Positions 10,076 to 21,243 are shown, numbered from the stretch's first letter. The stretch is 64,000 nt of DNA from Pseudogymnoascus destructans (GCF_001641265.1 NW_020167526.1:434001-498000), one strand, 5' to 3'. The notes: a model not told the origin generated them from the letters alone. Translations and numbers: made by a program.

Positions 10076-13000
10076 TGTTCCTTGTTGGTTCCCACGAATT
10101 ATCCGTAGGTTCGTAATTTTCCCATTTTATCAAAAACTCTTCTCGACGTCCTACTAACCTTCTGTCTAGGATCGCTTTGACCTCATATTCGATTATCTCA
10201 TTCTCGGGTTGGAGTTCGGTGTCGGTCGCAATTGGGGTATTTCCTCTTGCTGGTTCCAGTAGTGAGACATAAAATACTGGGTGTAGTCTAGACTTCTTGG
10301 GTAGCTGCAGTCTGTAATTAACTGAGCTGACTTTGTTCAATATTTTGAATGGTCCCAATTTCTTGAAGTCCAACTTTGTGCTTGGTCGTTTCATTTTGAT
10401 ATGTTTCCGGAGTAGGTATACTTTATCCCCCTCCTTGAAGGCAGGTTCCATACTGCGCTTCTTGTTTGCGTATGCGGCGGATCGTTCATTTAAGAATTGG
10501 ATGTCCATCGCAAGTTGTTCGTGGAACGATTTCAGTTGTTCCACCACGATCAGGGCTTGTTCAGCTCGTGATTCATCCGGTCTTGGTTGCCTATATGCTT
10601 CTGGCTGGTAGCCATAATTGGCAAAGAACGGTGAGACTTTCGTTGCTTCTGTCATCACGCTGTTATATGCAAACTGTGCGATGGGTAAGATCTGAACCCA
10701 GTTATCCTGTTGATGATTGACATAGCTTCGCAGGTACTGTTCAAGGGTCTGATTTAATCTTTCTGTTTGGCCGTCTGTCTGGGGATGAAAAGCTGTTGAC
10801 AGCTTATGATTTGTTCCCAGTAGCGCCATCAATGATTTCCAGAATTTCGAAGTAAAGAGCTTGTCTCTATCTGAGATGATTTCTTCTGGCATCCCATGAT
10901 CGGCTAATATGACTCGAATGAAGGTATATGCGAGCGCCTCGGCGTCGCTAGCTTCTAGATATGGTATAAACTTCCCATATTTCGTGAGTCTTTCCGTGAT
11001 GACGAGGATAGAGTCGTATTCTATTCCTGTTAACGGGTCCTTGGAGGGTGGAAGCTTGACGATGAAGTCCAAAGCTATTGATTTCCATGCTCCTTTTGGT
11101 ACTGGTGTCGACTTGAGTTGTCCGTATGGCAGGTGCCTATTGGATTTTGACTTGCTGCAAATGTCGCACTCTCTTACCACTGTCTCTACCTGCTTCCTCA
11201 TACCTGGGAAGTAGTAGTGTCGGGTGATTCATTCGAAGGTTCGTGTTACTCCCTGATGACCGTGTGCTGGTAACGAGTGTTGTTCTTGCACCAGCGGGCA
11301 TCTCATTTGACTTGGGACATACACTAACCCTTTGTATCGAATCAATCCTTGTTCGTCGATGGTGAAGTCGCCTTCGACTTTGGACAAGACTCGCTTGGCG
11401 CATTCGTCTGTTGCGTAAGCTTTCTTGAGTCTTTCCTCGAGTTCTGTATCTTCGATGACTGAGATCGTCGCTAGTAACTCGTTGTACTGTATTCCTGCAT
11501 CTGTTTTCTTCAGAATTGCTCTAGGTCTTTCTTCCTTTGGGCCGGCGTAGTCAGTCCGTCTGCTGAGAGCGTCTGCTCTTGCATTCTCGGAGCCCTTGTG
11601 ATAGGTTATCGTGAAGTTGTAGGCTGCAAGGGTTTCTGCCCAGCGGACTTGTCTGCGGTTTAAAACCTTGGTCGTGGTGAAGTATATGAGGTTCTTGTGA
11701 TCCGTCCATACCTGCACAGGGTAGGTGGGTCCCTCAAGATATACTCGCCACTGCTCAAAGGCAACGACAATAGCCAGTAGCTCCTTGTAGTGGATGTCGT
11801 AATTGAGTTCCGCGGGTGACAGTTTCCTAGAGTAGTACGCGATTAGTTTGAACTTACCGTTCTCGTCTGGTTGATTCAGACATGCTCCAATTGCGAAGTC
11901 AGAAGAGTCCATTTCGAGGATGATCTTCTTTGCAGGGTCAAATGTAGCAAGGATAGGTGCTTCCGTGAACTTCGTCTTAAGTTCCTGGAAAGCAGCCTCT
12001 GCCTTGTCTGTCCATTTGAATTCGAGATCCTTTCTGGTAAGCTCCGTGAGTGGTTGAGCTACCTTGGAATATCCCGAGATGAATCTTCGGTAGAAGTTGG
12101 CGAAGCCTAGGAAGGCTTGCACTTCCTTGACCATGGTCGGTGTTGGCCATTCCAACACTGCCGTTACTTTTGCTTGGTCCATCTTGATGCCGTGCATTCC
12201 AATAATGTAACCCAAGAATTCGACTTGGTTTTTATGGAACTCGCACTTCTCTGGTTTGAGGAGTAAGCTGTACTCCTTTAGTTTCTTCAGGACGAGTTTG
12301 ACATGCTTGACATGCTCCTCCTTGGTTGCTGAATACACCAGGACATCGTCTAAGTAGACAATGGTAAAGATGTCTAAGTATTCGTGCAAAGCATCATTCA
12401 TCAGTCGTTGCATAGATGCGGGTGCATTTGTTAGCCCAAAGGGCATGACTTGATACTCGAATAGGCTATAGCGGGTGCGGAATGCTGTTTTCCACTCTTC
12501 CCCAGCCTTGATTCGGATCAGGTTGTGTGCTCCTCGCAGATCTAGCTTACTGAAGATCTTTGCTCCTTGAAATCTATCGTGTAGTTCGTTGATTAACGGC
12601 AGGGCATACCTGTCCTTGATTGTGATGTTGTTCAACGCTCGATAGTCCACACATAACCGTAGGGAGCCGTCTTTCTTTGGTACGAAAAGCACCGGACTTC
12701 CTGCTGGTGATGTGGATGGTCTGATGAATCCTTTAGCTAGGTTATCATCGATGTACTCCTTAAGTACCTTCAGCTCCTTTTCCGATAGCTGATATATTGG
12801 TCCGAACGGTGGACTCTTGTCTTTCTCCAAAGGTATCTCGTGATCCCATGGTTGGTGCTTAGGAAGCGCCTAGTTCTTAGGGCCTTCCTGGAATAATTGC
12901 TCGTATTCCTTGTACTCCACCGGTATACTCGTCGGTGAGGATGCCTGGGCTAGGTCATCGAGCTCGGAGGTTGCACATAACTCCTTCCGGCCCTGGGAGG

Positions 13001-13458
13001 GTTTCTCCCGTTGTCGCGTGTCCGTCCGTTGTTCACACGCGCACTGGCTCATCACAACTTTCTCGTTCCACCAGTCGATCTGGGGGTTGTGTTTCTTGAG
13101 CCATGGCACACCAAGGATGCACGCATGGTTGTCCATGTGCACGATGTCAAACTGAATCGTTTCCTTGTGCCCGTGTAGCATGACCATTTCCAATGGGACC
13201 GTTTCGTGGGTCACCATTCCTTCATTAGTCGAGATGGGCTCTCCATCTACGACCATTAACGGGTAGTTGCGAGGCGTTTGAGAAACCCAAGGATCAGCGT
13301 CTATAGAGGGGGGTCCTGTAGGTGTAGGAGTCCGCAACTTGATGGTTCGGTTTTCAATTGCGTCTTGAAACCTTGCGTGTCTGCTACTTTCTTTGTCATA
13401 AAGTTGCCCGTCGCTCCTGAGTCAATCATTGCTCGGAGGTGTCGCTGTTGTATCTTAG
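9948..13458 (-). pseudogene. Gypsy-1 pol (protease, RT, RNase H, integrase, chromodomain), broken
   Basis: Enters by a -1 shift at 21247-21253, crosses the Gypsy-2 insertion and continues at 13458. Protease active site is DSGATGNF (about 13420). A 77-bp insertion at 13266-13342 shifts the frame, then protease continues to WLKKHNP. RT follows with LFVPKKDGSLRLCVDYR and YLDDVLVY, RNase H with DSSDFAIGACL, the integrase zinc site (RECDICSKSK), a D-D-E core (LDFIVK, SDRDKLFTSKF, TDGQTERLNQ) and a chromodomain (EYEVKAILDRR...FLIKWENYEP). In-frame stops: TAG near 12870 (GPKN-stop-ALPKHQ) and TGA near 11229 (TFE-stop-ITRHYYFPGM, expected W). Stop at 9948-9950. Everything else is intact, so inactivation is recent. 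Confidence 0.88.
13266..13342 (-). other. 77-bp insertion of pogo-transposase-derived sequence in Gypsy-1 protease
   Basis: The related protease at 56590-56640 reads without interruption where Gypsy-1 has 77 extra bases. Read on the minus strand the extra piece encodes LRTPTPTGPP and DPWVSQTP, matching the linker after the DDE core in pogo B (LRTPTPPSSRP, QPWVSQTPN at about 6595-6655) and pogo A. Its ends are GTTGCG and CGCAAC, a 6-bp inverted pair. No target duplication is seen. Length is not a multiple of 3, so it breaks pol. Confidence 0.75.
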
Positions 13459-13771
13459 TGTAAGGATGCCTCCTTACACGGGGTACCCTCGGACCCGTAA
13501 GACAACGCGGAATAGGCGACATAGTAGTATAGCAGCATAGACGTTCTAGGGTCGGGGTCGATTCGGGCGGCAGACGGGAGTGGATCTACCGGTACGCTAA
13601 GGCCTAGCCGAGTCGGACCCCATTTAGGTACATAAGGGGTAGGAAGCTATAAGCTCCCCCTTCATCTTTTTTGTATCCTTCGTAGTAGACCTATAGGATA
13701 GAATACAGCATCACCTCCGACTCGCACTCCCATATGCACCTACGGAGAGCCGTATTCCCTGTGTCCTTACA
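13459..13771 (+). repeat. Gypsy-2 5' LTR
   Basis: 313 bp with terminal TGTAAGGA/TCCTTACA inverted ends. A related, shorter LTR family occurs alone at 42581-42837, sharing the segment AGGTCTACTACGAAGGATAC in reverse orientation. Confidence 0.92.
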
Positions 13772-14131
13772 TTATACAAAAAAGATCACGCCTGCCGGGG
13801 ACGGCCGTACTTAAATAATATCCCACAACGGAACGACTCAGGAGAACTACCGTTGCACCATCGACTGCGACTCGGTAATGTTTCGGAGTAGAGACCTGAC
13901 GACTTCAAATAGCCGTGATTCCAGAGATCTCACGGACAGCCAGTGGATCAGGGTTTGATTCTTCAGAACAAGCTGGTAAAGTCGCCGACGCGTTGGCGCC
14001 GAATAGGATACGAGATCCTAAAGAACCCCCTTAGCACAGAGGCAATTGTGAACAAGAGTGCTGATAGCTACGAGCTACCGGAAGTCAGACTCTTCCGTAT
14101 CGACTGCGAGTCGATACACCCCCGAATCAAG

Positions 14132-15427
14132 ATGTCGCGCAAGACGACACAAAACCCACCACCCGATAATGACGGTCAACCGCTACGAATGACAACTAGG
14201 CAAACTGCCACAGCGGGCACGACCGCAGGACCATCCGAAAGCCCCCCGGATCGCATAGCGAACCTGGAGAACGAGATGCGGGAGCTCAAGGCGATGGTAG
14301 CCAGCCTCGTAGCCAGCCAGACCCGAATACCGTCTACGCCACCACCGGCGGACACCCCAGTGCGCACCATTGAGGTCGACGAAGACGAACAGCCCGTGTC
14401 GCCAATGCAAAACACGCCCGGCACCGTTCGACTGCCTCCGGTTGGCACCACGCGCTCTCTTTCAATCCCGGCTCTACCTCGACAGTACACCGAGGACCCT
14501 CCGAATCGCTACAAGAAATCCACCATCTCTGAGAAGATTACGCCGCTCAGCGATGGGATAGAACATACCTTCATGCAATGGAGCGCGTCCATTCGGGACC
14601 GACTTGTAGTCAATGAGGACCACTACCCTACCGACGTCTCGAGAAGAGCGTTGATATGGGGAACTACGACCGGCCTGGCAAAGAAATATCTGGAACCCCA
14701 ATACCTATCGGATACGCATGGCTTCCAGAGCGCAGACGAAATGATGGACCTATTAGGATCATATTACCTTACGGGTAATGAGACCGAACAGGCCCGGAAC
14801 GAATTCGACGATATGCAGATGGGCGAAAAGGGTCACTTACACGAAACCTTCCCCGAGTTCAAAGCCCGCTTCCAAAGTGCGGCGATTACGGGACAAGTAT
14901 CACAATCGGAGTGGTTTCGGTATATGTGGAACAAGCTCACACCGCAATTCCGCAGCCGCGTGGCGGTCGTGAAGGACCAATGGAAAGGCGATTACCTCAC
15001 CATGGTCCGAGCCTTAACCGCCTTCGACCAAGAGCGACGCAGGAACGGCGAGTTGAGCTCCCAGTCCAAGAGCGGCGAGTCGAACTTCCCAGGACGGGCC
15101 CGCCTCGGCTCATCCAGGTTCCCGCCTGTGGAGGCCGCCAAGACCCAACCACCGAAGACGACAAGAAGTCCGTTGGGTTCCTTCCAGAGGACTCCTTTCA
15201 TACCCACCGCCCCCAAGCCGGACATAACAGGTCGCGTGCGGACCGCCGTGCCGGCTGCGTCCGGAAACTGTTTCAAATGCGGGAAGCCCGGTCATTTCCA
15301 GGACAGGTGCCCGCTCAACCCCACAGTCAAAGAGATTGACCGCGAAGCCCCTGAACCCGAAGAGCAGTGGGAGGAGGCAGTCGAACTCCAATCGGATGCG
15401 TCCCTGGAGGAAAACGACGAGGCCTAG
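14132..15427 (+). CDS. Gypsy-2 Gag
   Basis: 431 residues from the ATG at 14132 (MSRKTT). The reading frame is open further upstream to 13943 but without an ATG, so the first ATG is chosen. N-terminal third is Pro/Ser/Thr-rich with a short coiled segment (ANLENEMRELKAM); the middle is a retrotransposon capsid-type domain (FMQWSASIRDRL through LTAFDQER); the C-terminus has one CCHC zinc knuckle (CFKCGKPGHFQDRC) and an acidic tail. It would form the particle shell and bind element RNA. Stop TAG at 15425-15427; pol overlaps in the -1 frame. Confidence 0.9.
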   Translation: MSRKTTQNPPPDNDGQPLRMTTRQTATAGTTAGPSESPPDRIANLENEMRELKAMVASLVASQTRIPSTPPPADTPVRTIEVDEDEQPVSPMQNTPGTVRLPPVGTTRSLSIPALPRQYTEDPPNRYKKSTISEKITPLSDGIEHTFMQWSASIRDRLVVNEDHYPTDVSRRALIWGTTTGLAKKYLEPQYLSDTHGFQSADEMMDLLGSYYLTGNETEQARNEFDDMQMGEKGHLHETFPEFKARFQSAAITGQVSQSEWFRYMWNKLTPQFRSRVAVVKDQWKGDYLTMVRALTAFDQERRRNGELSSQSKSGESNFPGRARLGSSRFPPVEAAKTQPPKTTRSPLGSFQRTPFIPTAPKPDITGRVRTAVPAASGNCFKCGKPGHFQDRCPLNPTVKEIDREAPEPEEQWEEAVELQSDASLEENDEA

Positions 15428-18400
15428 GGAAAGGCTCCTTCCTAGGTCTATGCAAATGTGATCTGCGAGATCTCGACCTACAAGAACTCTTGGGCGGAAC
15501 CCAGTTCTTAGTCGACACGACGCTGAGTCTGAACGGACTCGGTGTGCAAACGAAGGCTCTCGCAGACACAGGAGCAAACGGATACCTCGTCATCAACAAG
15601 CCCTTCGCGCTACGACTGTCGAAGGCGCTTCAGAGCCCCATACGGAAACTGCCCTACTCTGTACCCATACGTGGTTTTCAGCGAAAAATCCAAAGTCACG
15701 TATCGGAGTATATTCGGTTGCACTTAACAGTCGAAGGACGCCGAATATATAACTGCCCCTTTGTGCTCCTGGACCTCGGAGCACAAGATGTGATAATTGG
15801 GAAGAAGCTTTTCAGCCGCTTCCGAATACTACTCGACTCTGCAAAGAGCCAGTTAGTATGGCCAAAGGAGTACCCGCCGACTCCTAGCTGGAGCAAGGAG
15901 ATCACCTTGCCCTACCACTCACGCGAAACGTCCATTAAACATCCTGCATACCAGTCGGATGCGAATCGCCGGGATTTCGCAATCCACCGCGAAGACAGAC
16001 GCCGCGCAGGCGGACGTTCAATGGAAATGAAAGTGATAACTTCCGACTACGAAGAGATCACCGATACGCCATCGAACCCACCACGAAACCAGGAGGTTTC
16101 TCCCCCACCGCAGAAAACCCTAATACATAGGTTTACGCCCATGCATATATGCGAAATCAGTGCAAATGCTTTCCACCACGAGATGATGCGAAACGACTCC
16201 GAGTTTTTTCAAACTAGCATCTACGAAATCGATCAGATCATTCATGAAAAGAAGTTGGTAGAGGACGAAGAAACGCTCCGCCTCATCCAGCAGAAGCTTC
16301 CGCATATGCACCGGAGGTACACCGATGTCTTTTCGAAGTTGGAATCGGATCGAATTCCCCCCCACCGCATATACGACCACAAGATACAGCTCGAAGCCCC
16401 TTTACCAAATGCTTTCTCCCCGTTATATCGACAGGGCACCGAAGAGCTTAAGGCTACCAAGCAATACCTGCTGGAAAACCTGGAAAAGGGATTCATTGTC
16501 AACAGCAACAGCCCCTTTGCATCCCCTATCCTATTCGTAAAGAAAGCGGATGGCAAATTAAGATTTTGCATCGATTACCGGAAGTTAAATGGTCTCACCC
16601 GGAACGATCCCTACCCCATCCCGCGTATCGATGAACTACTAGGACGGGTGTCGAAAGCAAAAATCTTCACGAAGCTAGATATCAGACAAGCCTTCCATCG
16701 TATACGGATGCACCCCGACTCGGAAGAGTACACGACTTTTCGGACTCGCTATGGATCCTATAAGTGCAAAGTGTTGCCATTTGGACTGACGAACGGTCCC
16801 GCAACCTATCAGCGGTATATGAATGACGTTCTGATGCAATACTTAGACGACTTCTGTACCGCGTACTTGGACGACATCCTAATCTATTCAGAGGACCCTA
16901 CGGAACACATAGACCATGTGCATAAGGTCCTACAGCGTCTCCGAGAAGCTGGACTCCAAGCTGATTTGAACAAATGCGAGTTCAACGTCACCAGGACAAA
17001 ATACTTGGGTTATGTTCTCACTACCTCCGGTGTCGAAGCGGACCCTGACAAAATCGAACCCCTTCGTAACTGGATCCGACCGACCACGGTTACGGGTGTG
17101 AAGTCCTACCTAGGATTCTGTGGCTTCTATAGACAATTCATTCGTAATTTCGGCAAAATAGCAAAGCCCCTCACCACCATCACTAGTCCCTCGGAGCCGT
17201 TCCGGTGGACAGACGAATGTGAGGATGCGTTCGAGGAATTGCGACAACAACTTTTAGCGGTACAGGCACTTCACCACTTCAACCCCGAATTGCCTACGAA
17301 GCTGGAGACCGACTCCTCTGATGGAGTGGTAGCTGGTGTCCTGTCTCAAGAACACCCTGACAAGCGATGGTACCCAGTAAGCTTCTACAGTCACGTCCTA
17401 TCCGGACATGAGATCAACTGGGAGATCCACGACAAGGAACTATTCGCAATCGTGAAAGCCTTTGGAAAATGGAGGCCCGAGTTGGCTTCGGTACGCCACC
17501 GAGTTGACGTCTACACTGATCACCGTTCGTTGGAATATTTCATGTCTACCAAGATTCTCACAGCGAAACAGGTTCGGTGGATGGAGCTACTCTCCGACTT
17601 CAATTTCTGCATCACGTACACCACAGGCAAGAATAATCAGAAGGCTGATATTCTGAGCCGAAGAGACCAAGACCTGGTAACGCAGCAGAAAGTGAAACTT
17701 GATAGTAGAGCGAGGGTATTGTTAGGTCCAAGCCGCCTACACCCCCGAATCAGCACCGAACTCGCCGAGAGCTACATAGCATCCATTAATTCAATGGACA
17801 CCGCCAAGCCCCAGGTGCCCTTCAATTTAATAGAAGCGCTATGTGCGGACAATCGGAAGTCGTTCACTGAGACTCGCGCGAAACAACCCCTACCGGACGG
17901 ATTCGCGATGAACGACCAGCTCCTCCTATACAAAGGCCGCCTATGTGTAAATCGCCACACTGACCTATGTACGAAACTGATCCGGGAAGCGCACGATCAA
18001 GTGTCGTCAGCACACCCAAGTGGCAGGAAAACCTACCAGTTGCTCGCCCCAAAGTATCATTGGGTCGGGATGGAAGCGGACTGTTTGCGGTATGTACGAA
18101 ACTGCGTGAAATGCCGGCTTTCTCACACCAATGTCACTAAGCAACAAGGATTTCTACACCCACTACCCGTACCCGAGTACCCTATGCAACACCTCACTAT
18201 GGACTTCAAGGAGTTCCCAAGAGACAAGCATGGATACGATAGCATCTTAGTGTTTATGGACCGACTCAGAAAGAGTTCGGTGACAATACCTTGCTACAAG
18301 ACCATAACTGCCCGCCAGATGGCGCAATTGTTCATCGAATGGATATACCGATTCGGACACACTCCGGAGTCGATTGTAAGCGACCGCGGACCCCAATTCG

Positions 18401-19380
18401 TATCATCCTTTTGGCAAGAGTTCTGTCGAATTATCGGCGTTAAGGTTAAGCTGTCAACGGCCTATCATAAGCAGACCGACTGGCAGACGGAAATCATGAA
18501 CCGATACATCGATCAGAGACTGAGGCCCTTCGTATCCTATTATCAGGATAACTGGAGCGAGCTCATCCCCATAATGGACCGCGTGCAAATGACACTCCCC
18601 TACGCATCCATTGGCATGACCCCCTACCGACTCAAGTACGGAACCGATCCGCGTACGAGTTGGGATTGGAACACTCCAAAAAGCACCAACCCCCGGGAGA
18701 CCCTAAACCGAGAGGAAGCCAAGGCGGTGGCAGACCGAATGCATACCGCATGGGTCCACGCAAAGGAAAACATGGCAAAGGCACAAGAGGAAATGTCTAA
18801 GCACGCGAATCGACGCCAAAGGGCCATCGACTGGGACGTAGGAGATAGAGTGTACCTATCGACCAAAAATTTGAAAAACTCTCGTCCTAGCCGCAAGCTG
18901 GGCCAACAATGGGTCGGACCATATACGGTGTCGGAACGGATTGGGCACGCATTTCGATTGGAACTACCTACCGGTTCGCAAATACACGATGTGTTCTCAC
19001 CAGACGTACTTATGAAGGATCCGAACAATCCCCTACCTGGTCAGGATCCGCCTGAGCCTAGCAGCGAAGTGATAGATGGCGTAGAGGAATGGGAAGTGGA
19101 AAAGATCCTCGGTGTAAGGGTCCACCGGAAGCAACTACAATACAGGGTTAGTTGGGTCGGATACGATCCGGACCCGGAGTGGTACCCAGCGTCAAACTTC
19201 ATGAACTCTCCCCAGAAACTCAGGGAGTTTCATACGGAATACCCAGACTTACCAGGTCCACCTCACGAACTACTAGGAGTTGTTATGGCAGGGGAGACGG
19301 GAAAGGAACAAAACTACGATCACAGAGGGAAAGACAAAGCGGAAGAAACAGAGTCATTGCTGTCTGCGACTCTAAACTAA
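15355..19380 (+). CDS. Gypsy-2 Pol (protease, RT, RNase H, integrase, chromodomain)
   Basis: Open from 15355 to TAA at 19378-19380 with no ATG at its start. It overlaps gag by 73 bp in the -1 frame, so it is probably made as a Gag-Pol fusion; I see no perfect X-XXY-YYZ heptamer in the overlap. Domains in order: retropepsin (LADTGANGYL), RT (FVKKADGKLRFCIDYR, AYLDDILIYSE), RNase H (TDSSDGVVAGVL), integrase zinc site (H..H, RNCVKCRL) and D-D-E core (TMDFKEF, SDRGPQF, TDWQTEIMNR; the usual TDGQTE is TDWQTE), and a C-terminal chromodomain (VEKILGVRVHRKQLQYRVSW) that would guide integration to marked chromatin. About 1340 residues, normal for the family, no breaks. Confidence 0.92.
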   Translation, partial: TRRAVGGGSRTPIGCVPGGKRRGLGKGSFLGLCKCDLRDLDLQELLGGTQFLVDTTLSLNGLGVQTKALADTGANGYLVINKPFALRLSKALQSPIRKLPYSVPIRGFQRKIQSHVSEYIRLHLTVEGRRIYNCPFVLLDLGAQDVIIGKKLFSRFRILLDSAKSQLVWPKEYPPTPSWSKEITLPYHSRETSIKHPAYQSDANRRDFAIHREDRRRAGGRSMEMKVITSDYEEITDTPSNPPRNQEVSPPPQKTLIHRFTPMHICEISANAFHHEMMRNDSEFFQTSIYEIDQIIHEKKLVEDEETLRLIQQKLPHMHRRYTDVFSKLESDRIPPHRIYDHKIQLEAPLPNAFSPLYRQGTEELKATKQYLLENLEKGFIVNSNSPFASPILFVKKADGKLRFCIDYRKLNGLTRNDPYPIPRIDELLGRVSKAKIFTKLDIRQAFHRIRMHPDSEEYTTFRTRYGSYKCKVLPFGLTNGPATYQRYMNDVLMQYLDDFCTAYLDDILIYSEDPTEHIDHVHKVLQRLREAGLQADLNKCEFNVTRTKYLGYVLTTSGVEADPDKIEPLRNWIRPTTVTGVKSYLGFCGFYRQFIRNFGKIAKPLTTITSPSEPFRWTDECEDAFEELRQQLLAVQALHHFNPELPTKLETDSSDGVVAGVLSQEHPDKRWYPVSFYSHVLSGHEINWEIHDKELFAIVKAFGKWRPELASVRHRVDVYTDHRSLEYFMSTKILTAKQVRWMELLSDFNFCITYTTGKNNQKADILSRRDQDLVTQQKVKLDSRARVLLGPSRLHPRISTELAESYIASINSMDTAKPQVPFNLIEALCADNRKSFTETRAKQPLPDGFAMNDQLLLYKGRLCVNRHTDLCTKLIREAHDQVSSAHPSGRKTYQLLAPKYHWVGMEADCLRYVRNCVKCRLSHTNVTKQQGFLHPLPVPEYPMQHLTMDFKEFPRDKHGYDSILVFMDRLRKSSVTIPCYKTITARQMAQLFIEWIYRFGHTPESIVSDRGPQFVSSFWQEFCRIIGVKVKLSTAYHKQTDWQTEIMNRYIDQRLRPFVSYYQDNWSELIPIMDRVQMTLPYASIGMTPYRLKYGTDPRTSWDWNTPKSTNPRETLNREEAKAVADRMHTAWVHAKENMAKAQEEMSKHANRRQRAIDWDVGDRVYLSTKNLKNSRPSRKLGQQWVGPYTVSERIGHAFRLELPTGSQIHDVFSPDVLMKDPNNPLPGQDPPEPSSEVIDGVEEWEVEKILGVRVHRKQLQYRVSWVGYDPDPEWYPASNFMNSPQKLREFHTEYPDLPGPPHELLGVVMAGETGKEQNYDHRGKDKAEETESLLSATLN

Positions 19381-19546
19381 GCACCCTCTGAGCCAGGGCA
19401 CACTCGCAACCGTAGTCCTTGCGGAGGCCACCCTTCCCAAACGTCTCACCGGCGTTGCAACAGGCGGCTACCACCATGCGAGACGAAGGGTCGAAGTGAC
19501 CCCACGCGAAAGACCATGCGCGAGTCCCCTCCGGCACAGGGCCCGT

Positions 19547-20299
19547 TCACCCAATTGGGTTCTCCCCATTCCCCTCCTCCTCCTCCCCCCTCTTCCTCTT
19601 CCCGCCATTGCGGGGAGCCACCGCAACAGCCCCGGCCAACTTCTCCACCGCCTTCTCCACCTTCGCGACCGCAGTCGCCACGAAGCTCACCTCCTTCCCC
19701 ACCTTGTCGGTGGTTTTATCCACCGTCCCCAGCAAGGAGACGGCGCGGGCCTGCCCCGCGAGGAGCTTCCCCGTATCCTCCTTCAACCCCTCCACCGCGG
19801 CGGCGAGGTCCTACCTAGGAGTCAGACCCAGAACAAGAACAACAGCAAGGGGAAAGCTTACCTTGATGGCGGCGAGGGTGGCCAGCCCCTGAATGTACTG
19901 CGCTCCCTCAAAGGGGGAGCGCAGGGCCGGCATGGCGGCGCTGGAGAGGTCGGCCACGCGCGCGACCTCCTTGTAGGCCTTGAGGGTGGTGGCCGGGACG
20001 GGAGGGGTGGCCGCTTCGGCGGCGACGATGGCGGCATATTCCTCCTCGAGGAACCAGAGAATCTATCCCCCAGAAAGTCAGCACAGGAAACCAACCACCA
20101 GACCGAACAGCACCCGAGAACTCACCGGCACACATGGTGCCTTCTGCTTCACGCAGTAGGCGCACTTGGAGCTTTTCTCGCTCCAAACGCACTCGTGCTC
20201 CATGGGAGCATCGTCGGGTGTCCCAATACGGCGCACGCATCTCATACAGAGGACGCGGTACGCAGCCGGGAGGGCCCCGGGGGGCAGCAGGACGGGCAT
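19547..20299 (-). CDS. Gypsy-2 antisense accessory protein, three exons
   Basis: Read against gag-pol, starting about 530 bp inside the 3' LTR. Exons 20299-20126, 20062-19862 and 19810-19547 give 212 residues; introns 20125-20063 (GTGAGT, CTGAC, ATAG) and 19861-19811 (GTAAGC, CTGAC, TAG). Exon 1 holds CMRC, C, CAYC and C in the pattern C-x2-C-x15-C-x8-C-x2-C-x6-C and ends exactly after CVP. Exons 2-3 are Ala-rich and helical (WFLEEEYAAIVAAEAA; KVEKAVEKLAG) and the tail has a basic cluster followed by acid (GGKRKRGEEEEG), a possible nuclear signal. The copy at 41295 has the same three-exon plan. Exon borders are my reading of splice consensus and frame continuity. Function unknown. Confidence 0.72.
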
Positions 20300-20541
20300 C
20301 TTCGCGAAAAGGTTTCCTACAAAACCGTCAGCCCCAAGCCCAGAAGTTATCACCTACGCGTCGGCGCGCAATCATCACCTACTCGGTCGTCTGGTTTGTT
20401 TTGTTTCCTATGAAACAATCAGATTAGTATACAGTATACGAACAAGAGGGGCTACTTACTGGATTCGGGAGGTGGGTTCGTAGGCGGTGTTGTTGTAAAA
20501 AGAAGCCTTCGAATCCTGGGCGGAATCGGTTGCTTCATGAC
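20300..20541 (-). other. probable spliced 5' leader of the Gypsy-2 antisense gene
   Basis: Upstream of the MPVLL start the minus strand shows an ATG at about 20533, then GTAAGT (near 20456) with ACTAATC and CATAG, a short exon, then GTAGGTGATG with GGGCTGACGG and TTGTAG just before the coding exon. The 41-kb copy has the same two donor/acceptor pairs in the same order (GTAAGTGACC, GTAGGTGATG, GGGCTGACGG). Frames do not join cleanly to the coding exon, so these look like untranslated leader introns. Confidence 0.45.
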
Positions 20542-20812
20542 AACCGCTTAGAACAATGAATTTCGGAGGAGTAGTAGCGCGCGCACAGTAACTAAGAAAC
20601 TCGCGACGCGCAACACCACAACCGGATACTATACGGTGCCAACTCGGACCTCAACAATCCGCTTTTATTGGGAACAAAGCACGCTCCGCGATCCATCCCA
20701 CGGACGCAGTCAGCACCACAATCTTCGAACAAAGACTACCTAGACCATACCGACACTCGGCTACCATTCGGTCAGCACACGGAGCCACGCGCTTTGAGGA
20801 CAAAGCACTCTC

Positions 20813-20829
20813 TCAAGGGGGGGGGGTAA
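20813..20829 (+). promoter_or_regulatory. Gypsy-2 polypurine tract
   Basis: AAGGGGGGGGGGTAA immediately precedes the 3' LTR; the expected primer site for plus-strand DNA synthesis. Confidence 0.8.
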
Positions 20830-21142
20830 TGTAAGGATGCCTCCTTACACGGGGTACCCTCGGACCCGTAAGACAACGCGGAATAGGCGACATAGTAGTA
20901 TAGCAGCATAGACGTTCTAGGGTCGGGGTCGATTCGGGCGGCAGACGGGAATGGATCTACTGGTACGCTAAGGCCTAGCCGAGTCGGACCCCATTTAGGT
21001 ACATAAGGGGTAGGAAGCTATAAGCTCCCCCTTCATCTTTTTTGTATCCTTCGTAGTAGACCTATAGGATAGAATACAGCATCACCTCCGACTCGCACTC
21101 CCATATGCACCTACGGAGAGCCGTATTCCCTGTGTACTTACA
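20830..21142 (+). repeat. Gypsy-2 3' LTR
   Basis: 313 bp, three base differences from the 5' LTR noticed by eye (two in the middle, one near the end). Confidence 0.92.
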
Positions 21143-21243
21143 CTTAGCGACCACATATAGTTGCATGCTGCCCGTCGTGGCGCATAGCTGGTCTGTACTA
21201 GGCCTCTTCGTGTCGCTCGCTGGTGGCCTACCGTCGAGGACTC

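Larger units (their letters stand above)
13459..21142 (+). mobile_element. Gypsy-2: nearly intact Ty3/Gypsy element with antisense gene
   Basis: 7684 bp; 313-bp LTRs (TGTAAGGATGCC...TTACA) that differ at three bases by eye, and a 5-bp duplication CTTAG (13454-13458 and 21143-21147) inside Gypsy-1. Plus-strand order: 5' LTR, leader, gag, pol in the -1 frame, then a minus-strand gene, a purine tract and the 3' LTR. gag and pol have no premature stop, so the element may be autonomous. The leader 13772-14131 holds no clear tRNA primer site with the usual TGG start. Confidence 0.93.

Noticed and set aside
14911..15577. Several 90-155-codon ORFs overlapping Gypsy-2 gag/pol on both strands
   Set aside because: Shadow frames of a high-GC gag gene; they carry no domain signs.
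19496..20413. 305-codon plus-strand ORF after Gypsy-2 pol
   Set aside because: Low-complexity Pro/His/Arg shadow of the minus-strand three-exon gene; no similarity between its counterpart frames in related elements.
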